This document shows, one piece after another, positions 56,494-64,000 of a stretch of 64,000 nt of DNA. Location: assembly GCA_039090855.1 (NCBI GenBank), contig CM077002.1:83270194-83334193 (forward strand), in the 5' to 3' direction. Position numbers and translations under genes: made by a program. The notes below the pieces were generated by a model. It had not been told where the DNA came from. It searched no databases and worked only from the letters and a program-made list of their open reading frames with translations. This stretch comes from Macrothele yani. Taxonomy: Eukaryota; Arthropoda; Arachnida; Araneae; Macrothelidae. Within the stretch, counting starts at the first letter, position 1. Every line of letters begins with the position of its first letter.

Positions 56494-56688
56494 TTTTTTT
56501 TTTTGGGGGGGGGGGAGTTTAATGACCAATGCGAGCAACTCAGTGGGCTATAAGCAGTCGCCCATCCCTAATTTAGGGCCACTGGTTCCAGGGAAGGGAG
56601 AGCCAGTGTTGTAAGACAAACACAATATCCATACCTTACTGGGATTCTAATCCCGGATGAATGGTTATAAGCTGCGGGCGGCAGATAT
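56494..56688 (-). mobile_element. tRNA-derived SINE, copy 5, head truncated
   Basis: Body (GGGATGGGCGACTGCTTATA on the minus strand) and tail are present with a run of T then G at 56494-56516. The tRNA-like head is broken after the B box region and lacks the A box. Confidence 0.8.
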
Positions 56689-57299
56689 GTTAAGTCATTG
56701 CTTTCAAGCATTATGATTTTTGAGATGTCTAGCTTATTACATTAATAAGTTTTAGTTTTAGCAAGGCCAAAAAATGGCAGTATTAAAATAATCTATAGTG
56801 GCATGACTCAAAGCTGAATACTGAAGGTGCGTGTTGAACTGTTTTTGATTAATGTTGTTTCATCCACACTTAAGACTGTAGAAACAAACTAAAGCATTTA
56901 CATCCATAAGTAACTGTTGATGCTTTGGCATCAACTAGTTCTGTCCCTTCATTTTTTTAAAGGACAAAATTCATGAGCCAATGTGTATGGCACCTTATCT
57001 TCTTATGTTCTTGCAGCTTAAAATTGTCTGCAGTTTCACTGTACAGAAACACTAAAACAATTCATTAATATCATTACAGGACTCATAACTGTATGCAGAT
57101 CAAAGGGCTTCCACAATCACATTTGGCTCCAGAAATTGCTTTAAACATTTAGTTGCACACTTTCTTCACTTACAACTTACAAGTGAAGTATCTTTTTTTA
57201 ATCTTGTTCTTTTGACTTTTGAATGTACTTCCTTGTAGATACACACTTAGTTAATGCTTTTCTCCCAAGGCTATTGAAAACACTTTTATCATGTTACAA
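56689..57299. other. No gene seen
   Basis: AT-rich spacer between two SINEs. Confidence 0.5.
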
Positions 57300-57300
57300 A

Positions 57301-57512
57301 TTTTTTTTGTTTGGGTGGGGGTTTAAACAAACACCTTGAGCAAGTCAATGGGCTATAAACAGTTGCCCATCCCTAATTTAGGGATGCGGTTTCCAGTGAA
57401 GGGAGAGAGCCAGTGCCATAAGACAAATACAACATCTATGCCTCACCGGGATTTGAACCCATCTGAGACGAATCGTCAGAAGAAGGCATTGTTAGACCAC
57501 TGCACCCACTAA
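57301..57512 (-). mobile_element. tRNA-derived SINE, copy 6
   Basis: Same body and tail. Minus-strand B box GGGTTCAAATCCCGGTGAGG. The A box region is degraded (GTGCAGTGGTCTAAC). Confidence 0.82.
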
Positions 57513-57824
57513 CATTTAGCATCAACAGCTGTTTTTCTAAATCACTTGGGGGAAGGGAATGATTTATTTATCTTGTAATAACCAGAATGAACTATTACAA
57601 CTTCTAGCATTTGTTACATTTAGACATCAATTAAACTCATATACAATATTTGTAAAAATTATAGATATATATAGAGTAGCAGAATGTAGACATACACTGT
57701 ACATGGATAATTTCCAAATTATTAGCAGCTTTTGCAGACAGTTTTGGCTTCTAGATTAAAAAATGTTATTTAGAGCAATTAAAACACTTACTCAAGACTT
57801 TACCCAGATTACTATACTTAATTC
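57513..57824. other. No gene seen
   Basis: AT-rich. Confidence 0.5.
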
Positions 57825-57826
57825 TA

Positions 57827-59068
57827 TTGGGTTGATGCATAAGTTCATGCCGTTTTATTTCACGAGTGTTTCCCAAGTCAGTAGTGACATTGCAGATGGC
57901 CAGTTGTATATCAAAATGTAGCCAATAATCTAAATCATATTGCATTGTGTGATTGTGGCTAATGGTTTTTAGGTCCGGAAGTATTGAGTGTCAAGTAGAG
58001 AGGAATTAACATTTCTGACATCTGCTCCTCTACGAGATTAACAATGGATCCACAGCTGTCAAGGATACTCAACAAATTTGTGCTGTGTATGGGGAGGATG
58101 CTATTGCTCTGAGGACAGCCCACAAATGGTTCGAGTGGTTCCGAGGTGGCAATTTTGACCTCAACGACTCCCCATGCTCAGGTCGTCCATCTCACTTTGA
58201 TGAGGATCGTTTGAACCATCTCATCCACTTGGATCCGTGTCAAACCACATGTGAATTGGCCACCGAGATGGACTGTGATCAGGCCACAATGGTGAGACAC
58301 CTGGAACGTATGGGATAGGTCCAGAAATTGGGGTCTTGAGTGCCTCACACTTTCATCGAGGACAAGAATCAACGTGTTGCCATAGTGGTTCCTTGCTCAC
58401 CTGTTATTACGAATGATCTCAGCAACACAAACCCTTTCTGTCACGTATTGTTACTGGAGACGAAAAACAGGTGCCTGTACGTGAATTTCAGGCATTGGAG
58501 AGAATGGTTAAGCACAAACAAGACGTCCAAAACATGACCTACATCCTGCGAAGATCATGTTGTGTGTCTGGTGGGACATGGAATGCATTATTCACTGGAA
58601 AATGCTGCTGAGGAATTGGACCATCAACGCTGCATTATTGTGAGCTACTCTGCCATGTAGAGGGAGCAATTCAGCAGAAACAGCCACGTCAGCGTCATGG
58701 TGTCTTTTTTCAACACAACGCATGTCCAAAATGCCCATTCAGGACATAAAATAGGAGATCCTTCTACATCCGGCCTATTCCCCAGATGTCGTCCCTTCAG
58801 ACTATCACCTGTTACAATCTCTGTCGAATGCAGTACGTGGCAGAGCGTTCAACAATGATGTTGATCTCCAAAATTTTCTTGATGATTTCTTTTTTGATGC
58901 AAAACCTGCACTTTTTTTCAAAAATGGCATTACAGACCTATCCAGACATCGGGACACCATCGTAAACAATGGGGGGGATACATAGTTGATTGATTCCGTT
59001 TTCCCTTCTGATGTAATACATTCCTGTTGTGCTGTAAAAAAACGGCATGAACGTATGCATCATTTAAC
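57827..59068 (+). mobile_element. Mariner element J
   Basis: Left end TTGGGTTGATGCATAAGTTC and right end read inward AAATGATGCATACGTTCATG share GATGCATA-GTTCATGCCG. TA precedes the left end (57825-57826). The right tip is mutated, so its boundary is approximate. Size about 1.24 kb. Confidence 0.85.
57985..58985 (+). pseudogene. Transposase of mariner J
   Basis: Reads LLLYEINNGSTAVKDTQQIC then AVYGEDAIALRTAHKWFEWF, FDLNDSPCSGRPSHFDEDRL and CDQATMVRHLERMG (DNA-binding domain). Then come TGDEKQVPVREF-like text near 58455 (first catalytic block), SWWDMECIIHWKMLLRNWTI-like text, and a second block in which the Asp codon of the expected HDNA is missing (FFQHNACPK). The third block is intact (LLHPAYSPDVVPSDYHLLQS), followed by LSNAVRGRAFNNDVDLQNFL. 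It ends VNNGGDT with a stop at 58983-58985. Dead by stops, shifts and loss of an Asp. Confidence 0.88.
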
Positions 59069-59447
59069 TTGAAAAACGTTAAATTATTCTTCACCTTTTC
59101 TGAGTTCTTTTGTTTTTACAGATGTTTCTGGCGTCAAAGATTTTATTAATGTATAGGAACTCTATCAAATTTTGTTTACACAGAAAAAAATTTAAAAATT
59201 TATTTGCAGGTTCCTCTTCTCTTGCAGTTGCCGGTTATTAAAGTAAAAAAAAATTCTTATGTATTTTGTAAGTCTATTATTTTCGAATTAAGTTGTTGAA
59301 AATGTTAGTTATAATTTTTGAAGGTCCATTAATGGAACTGTTTTTCCAGATATAAAAATTTTCTTTAGTCTTGTTTTTATGAGGTTCTTTGTCCAAAATT
59401 TTACTATTTTGCCACAAAGGTCCATTTCACTTATTTGTAATGTACAC
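59069..59447. other. No gene seen
   Basis: AT-rich spacer. Confidence 0.5.
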
Positions 59448-59454
59448 TTATTTT

Positions 59455-60205
59455 GGGTTAACATGTAGATTACGGTGCAAAATTCAGGAACAAAAAGTTT
59501 TAAAAAAACGTGACTTACATCCTTTTAGCAATCAAAAATTATGTAAAATAAAAAAAATTCAGTGATTCAGTCATTTTTGAAAAAGTTTTACGTAAAACTT
59601 ACCTGTCTATGCGGGACTCGGGAATTCAGTCAACGGCAACTATGAAGCTCGATAGCCAGGCGTGAGCCGTGTCGTTCGATGATAGATGCAGAAGGATGCC
59701 GTAACAGATTAACGCCATTGCTCTTTGCTGTTGTTGCTGACAGAAACAGCTACCTCCGCTATGGAAAATAGTCCCTAGTGTTAAAAGCAAAAAGCAGAAC
59801 AAGACGAAGGCCCTCCCATTGCCGGTGAAAGCAAAGCCAGCCTGTACTGCTGCATGTGTGTCAAGGCTAAGTATCCTTCTGGGCTCACCACAGTTAATCA
59901 AGATTGCAGTCACACTGCACATGTGGCATAGCTAGGCCTAATCTGTTTTGCAGGGATGCTTCCGCTGAGACCACGAGCAGCAGTGGCAGATGCTCTCCTG
60001 GTAGTCACAGCATGATTATCACCTCTGACTGGATTTCTTCATTCCGCATAGGAAGGTAAATTTTACGTGAAACTTTTTCAAAAATGACTGAATCATTGAA
60101 TTTTTATTTTTTTTATTTTACATCAATTTTGATTACAAAAAGAATGTACGTCACAGTTTTTTGAAATTGTCCCTGAATTTTGCACCATTATCTACACGTT
60201 AACCC
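59455..60205. mobile_element. Long-inverted-repeat non-autonomous element L
   Basis: 751 bp. Starts GGGTTAACATGTAGATTACG and ends with the complement of GGGTTAACGTGTAGATAATG. The inverted repeats run about 165 bp on each side, to TATGCGG. TTATTTT stands exactly on both sides (59448-59454 and 60206-60212), a 7-bp target duplication. The centre is less AT-rich and holds a 98-codon minus-strand frame without recognisable content. The superfamily is not clear from these signs. Confidence 0.9.
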
Positions 60206-60212
60206 TTATTTT

Positions 60213-61769
60213 GTTTTCACTGGGATCTGTAATGTTCTAATAATTATTCATTGTTTTATTCATTTTTCTTTAAATTATATTATTCTGTTTTTATTGTGGT
60301 TCTTGCTTCGCAGATTTGTTGCACAGGACCTTTCCTGTTATCTGCCCGCCACTATTTGACTTCCGAATAAGAACGCTTTCAAGTAGTTCCCGAATTCGAA
60401 AGTAGAACACAGAGCCCTCGGCAGTAGATGTGCACTGATCACGTTCTCTTGACCGTTTGTCTGCGCTTTGGAATTATGTGTGGTCATTCGTTAAGGAAAC
60501 CTTCATTGATAGCAGAACCAGGACTCACAGTTGAAATAGATTAAAGTTTATTTTCTAAAAGGAAAAACAACATTGGCCGAGTATTGCCAGAGCAATGGGT
60601 TTTCGGAGGACCTTGCAGAGAAACTCATGAGCGCTTCCTTATAGCTGCTCCAGACCGAAGCCGTATTTTAATACCAAATATTAAGCAATATATACATCCT
60701 GGGACTATGATAATACATGGTTCATACGCTTTTTCAATCACCAAATTCCAGGACTTCTGGATTTTTTTCCAGGACATAAGATCCAAATGCTCTTACTTAA
60801 AATATAGTGAAACCATAGGTCTGTTCAACCTGTAACCTAAAACAAACAACTTCCTATGTGCTTTGGCAAACAGAATGCAGAACGTTAAAAGTGATGTCCG
60901 CTGGAACTGAGAAACTTAGAATCACAGATAAGTACTGAAATACCAAAAATGTCACTGAAAATGTGACCAGGTTTAATATCTACTGAACTTTTATTTACAG
61001 TATACTACACTAAGTTTGAGAAAAATTTATTTTTTTATTTTGGCTTTAATTCAATTATTGAAGCAAATTACAGAACAGAACAAAAGAACATAAATCTCAA
61101 AAATACATAGGCATGCAGCATTACTCTTGAAATGTTTTCATATACCACACAATCAATACATAAAATACTATTTATATTTAATTATTTTGAAATAATGCTC
61201 ACATTGGAAATTTAAGCGTAAGGAAAGGTGAAGTATTTGGAACAATTCAAAGGGCCAAAGGGGTTGTTATTTCTTTAACACATAATCACGAGAGCAAGTA
61301 TTTGTGTTACATTTTATTTAGGGAAGGAAATTTTCAACATAATATTAATGCTGCAGCTATGTTTTAAATTTGTTCTCACCAGCAAACAAAGTATGCACAA
61401 AAATTTCCAACGTGAAATGAAAGAGAATAACGGGAAAACCTTAAGTCCAAGTCATGTGTACAATTGTATTCATCAGTGATCAAGGCAATTTAACTTTGCA
61501 TGATTAGAAAACTAATTATAGAAGATGCAAAGTGATTAGTTTGCTCAGAAAATACTAAGAAACAACTAGATTTTTAAGTTTCTGATATCAGAATGCAATC
61601 TGATTTTATGGCAGATTTTTAAAAAAAGCATTCATTAGCAAATTTCAGTAAAGGTCAAAATAACCCAAAAAAAAAAAAATCAGCTACTTATAAAATATCT
61701 AAAAAGTATGTTACAAAAATAAACAAATGGCGCAAAAAATGTTTCCCATAGCAGAAGGAAGGTATTGGA
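60213..61769. other. No gene seen
   Basis: AT-rich. An 83-codon frame at 60584-60835 resembles nothing I know. Confidence 0.5.
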
Positions 61770-62230
61770 GACAATAAGATTTTCAAATCGAACAGTTAAA
61801 ATAGAAAGAGATATAGAAGGAAACATGGTATAACTCTGTGCCTTTTAGAGGAAGAATTTTGCATAATGGAAAAGTTGAAAACAGGCGAAAAACATTCTTC
61901 GTAGCAAAAGCTATGCTAAGAAATAATAACTTTTCAAATATGTCTCCCAGAAGCAGAGAAAGCAAGAAAATCGTTTTGATCTTTACAACCCCTAGGGGGA
62001 AAGTTGTACATTATTTGAAGAGGATCTTCTTATTGTAGAAAAATCTTATTCACTCTCCATCTTTATTATAGCGAATGGCATGCAATAAAAAAAAAAAATT
62101 CTCAATAGGGTTTTTAGAGGCAGAGATAGGCTGCAAATGGAAGAACACAAACACCACCTAGTGGCAGAATTGTGAACCACAAACCTCCTCAAATACAAAC
62201 CTAGTGTCCCATAACGTAAATGGTATCTGG
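61770..62230 (+). repeat. Second locus of the ~155-bp monomer family
   Basis: About three diverged monomers with the same plan as 28460-31350: TTTCAAATCGAACAG, AGAAGCAGAGAAAGC and AGAGGCAGAGATAGG middles, and ACCCCTAGGGGG and ACCACCTAGTGG motifs. Confidence 0.7.
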
Positions 62231-62354
62231 TGTTAAAAGAATTTTTTTAACAAAAAAGGAAGGTAACTTTATCACGCTAGTTACGTTACAAGAAAATAAC
62301 TTTTACAAGAAAGTTCATAAGTTGGGAGCTTTTGACCTTATCTTAAGGTCTTCA

Positions 62355-62811
62355 TCACGCCAATGGAGGACCAACATTGTTTCCAGATTCTACATTTGAA
62401 TTTTTCCTATTTTTGTTGCGAAATCTTGGAATTGATCTCCAGATCATCGGTATGTAGAGAGGAGATTTGGAATTGCAATTCATTGGGTTGAAAATAATTT
62501 CCAGGCTTTCACGGTAATGGAGGGCAAAACAATTGTCAAAATAAGCAATTCGTTTTGCTTCGTTCCAGCGGGAAATTGCACATGTGTCTTCCATTGTCAA
62601 AATAGACAAGGCTGTATTAGGGTTGGCTTTCAAAACATCTATTTTATGTTCTAAAATTATGTGGTTAATGCTCCTGTATGCGCTTCCAATGTATAAGTTA
62701 TCACCTGTTGAAGAAGAGAAGGGAATGCAGTAAACTCCTGGGAGATCCAGATTTTCAACTTTGTCCCTATCCCTTTGCAGAAGTTTCAGGATGTTTGGGG
62801 GATTTATTTCA
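62355..62811 (-). pseudogene. Penelope-like element, GIY-YIG endonuclease end (left arm)
   Basis: Minus strand frame of about 150 codons: NLDLPGVYCIPFSSSTGDNL then YIGSAYRSINHIILEHK, with GVY and YIG forming the GIY-YIG signature. It continues ISRWNEAKRIAYFDNCFALH, then YRESLEIIFNPMNCN (Glu of the nuclease), PLYIPMIWRSIPRF and VESGNNVGPPLA. This is the C-terminal domain of Penelope-like retroelements. The reverse transcriptase domain is absent, so the copy is 5'-truncated. No stop is seen within the recognisable part. Confidence 0.88.
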
Positions 62812-62869
62812 AGATGTTTGGTGGGGATTTAAATCCCCCCAAATCACAAAGGGATAGGATTTAAATCCC

Positions 62870-63316
62870 CCCCCTCGTCTTGAAACTTTTACAAAGGGAC
62901 AGGAACAAAGTTCAAAATCTGGACCTTCCAGGAGTTTACTGCATTCCTATATCTTCTTCAACAGGTGATAACTTATACATTGGAAGCACATACAGGAGCA
63001 TTAACCACAGAATTTTAGAACAATTTTTTTTTTTTTTTTTGAGCCAACCCTAATACAGCCTTGTCTATTTTGACAATGGAAAACACATCTGCAATTTCCC
63101 GCTGGAACGAAGCAAACCAAAGTGTTTCTTTTGACAATTGTTTTGCCCTCCATTACCGTGAAAGCCTGGAAATTATTTTCAACCCAATGACTTGCAATTC
63201 CATATCTCCTCTCTACATCCCGATGATCTGGAGATCAATTCTAAGATTTGGCAACAAAAATAGGAAAACTTCAAATGTAGAATCTGGAAACAATCTTGGT
63301 CCTCCATTGCCGTGAT
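62870..63316 (+). pseudogene. Penelope-like element, GIY-YIG endonuclease end (right arm)
   Basis: Plus strand: a degraded GVYCIPI...LIHWKHIQ part (62920-63000), a T run at 63025-63041 replacing part of the frame, then LSILTMENTSAISRWNEANQ, FDNCFALHYRESLEIIFNPM and PLYIPMIWRSILRFGNKNRK to the stop at 63313-63315. It mirrors the left arm. Not functional because of shifts at the start. Confidence 0.85.
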
Positions 63317-63340
63317 GAAGACCTAAGATAAGGTTGAAAA
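63312..63340 (+). ncRNA. Hammerhead-ribozyme-like remnant in Penelope 3' region
   Basis: GTGATGAA, then GACCT-AAGATA-AGGTT (a 5-bp stem with one G-T pair and a 6-base loop), then GAAAAC, follows the order of a hammerhead core (CTGATGA, stem II, GAAA) with the first C changed to G and one extra A. The left arm has the same element (62329-62358, minus strand) with a 6-bp stem but CAAA. Hammerheads are known in Penelope-like retroelements. Here the core looks damaged, so activity is unlikely. Confidence 0.35.
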
Positions 63341-63439
63341 CTCCCAACTTACGAACTTTCTTGTAAAAGTTATTTTCTTGTAATGTAACTAGCATGATCA
63401 AGTTACCGTTTTTTGTTGTTATTGTTACGTGTTTTGCAC

Positions 63440-64000
63440 ATCATCGTCATGTTTCAAAGCTAAACCACTTCATGGCATTTTATTTTGGACTGGACGAAAG
63501 ATTGGATTTCTTTCCGGAAACTTCGGACCAAAGTTACCAATTCTCTTTGTAGTCTACGTTTTCTTGTTTCCTGCAAGTCTTCAGGCATTCTCCTTCAAGC
63601 TTTTCAGATCTGCAAACCCATTTTCAAAGGACGTTGCCATGCATTACTACAGCAGACCAGCCATAACCTCCTATCTGCCGCTATCCGTGACCTCCGTTCC
63701 TCCATAGCTAAAACCAAACTTTCTTGCTACATAAGCTACCAATCACTTGCTGCTACCACTCATCCTGCTTTGCTTGATATTTTTATGATTCGTATAAACC
63801 AAACCCTTTCAACAATAGAAGTTAATGAATATGCTCGCCTCTCAAAGAAATTTAATTTTCTTCTTTCCAAGCAAAAGTTCAAGCTACATCTACTTCGTCT
63901 TCAGCCTCTACTGCCAAGCCAAAGTATGTAAATCTTTCTTCTGTTACTATTCCTCCTAGTTTGGATAAATTCTTACCATTAGGCCCAAAATTTTCACCAA
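63440..64000 (+). pseudogene. Penelope-like element, 5' coding part, runs off the window
   Basis: DWTKDWISFRKLRTKVTNSL, then SLRFLVSCKSSGILLQAFQI, RDLRSSIAKTKLSCYISYQS, TTHPALLDIFMIRINQTLST and SKKFNFLLSKQKFKLH read as the N-terminal region that precedes the reverse transcriptase in Penelope-like proteins. After a one-base shift near 63905 the frame continues VNLSSVTIPPSLDKFLPLGP to the window end. It starts less than 100 bases after the 3' end of the right-arm copy in the same orientation, the head-to-tail arrangement typical of Penelope elements. Confidence 0.8.

Larger units (their letters stand above)
62260..63412. repeat. ~1.15-kb inverted repeat of two Penelope-like 3' ends
   Basis: Left arm about 62260-62806 and right arm about 62877-63412 are inverted copies with modest divergence. 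Each carries a GIY-YIG endonuclease end and the same 3' untranslated region. The centre at 62815-62875 is full of GGGATTTAAATCCC-like text, itself palindromic. Confidence 0.9.

Noticed and set aside
59626..59922. 98-codon minus-strand frame in element L as a protein
   Set aside because: No domain, includes a Gln run from a CTG-rich stretch, and there is no evidence of selection.
1..64000. Endogenous viral sequence
   Set aside because: I saw no capsid, polymerase or envelope-like frames. The reverse transcriptase pieces are RTE- and Penelope-type.

Overview
The window looks like nuclear DNA of an invertebrate animal, most likely an arthropod. It is AT-rich and has no bacterial gene layout, no operons and no rRNA or tRNA genes. 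Almost everything recognisable is a transposable element or a repeat: Tc1 and mariner transposases of types I know mainly from arachnids, other arthropods and related invertebrates, RTE-type LINE fragments, a Penelope-like retroelement, tRNA-derived SINEs, an LTR, hAT-like and long-inverted-repeat non-autonomous elements, and diverged satellite-like arrays. I found no convincing host protein-coding gene. Family names are from memory and motif reading; no search was run.

Layout. 0.8-2.2 kb: a nearly intact Tc1-like element with perfect 36-bp ends and one in-frame stop. 3.3-3.9 kb: two SINEs. 4.9-5.9 kb: a decayed Tc1-like transposase. 9.24-14.3 kb: a four-level nest, in which Tc1-like element A (+) is split by Tc1-like element B (-), B is split by element C, and C is split by tRNA-like foldback D. 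Element C is a 2-kb-class element with CAGGG ends and 5-bp target duplications. 15.1-18.7 kb: two mariner-group copies. 21.7-28.1 kb: further copies of C. 28.4-31.35 kb: an array of ~155-bp monomers in a three-monomer higher-order period, interrupted by a solo LTR (29,491-30,757).

33.9-36.4, 42.8-44.9 and 52.3-53.3 kb hold three decayed copies of one multidomain protein family. It reads as a Cys/His N-terminus, a helix-turn-helix-like block, an Asp-rich core that looks like a DDE transposase, and a Tudor/SH3-like tail. I cannot assign it to a named superfamily. The 43-kb copy is bracketed by five copies of the 14-mer GTCCTTCCGTTACC and close variants. This family and element C are the best candidates for something undescribed.

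38.1-40.3 kb: a ~0.9-kb foldback with a mariner inserted cleanly at a TA in one arm. 46.6-47.8 and 54.8-56.2 kb: RTE reverse-transcriptase fragments. 48.96-50.07 kb: a hAT-like element with an 8-bp duplication. 57.8-59.1 kb: a mariner. 59.46-60.21 kb: a long-inverted-repeat element with a 7-bp duplication. 62.26-64.0 kb: Penelope-like sequence arranged as inverted 3' ends followed by the head of another copy that runs off the window. All six SINE copies lie in the same orientation (minus).
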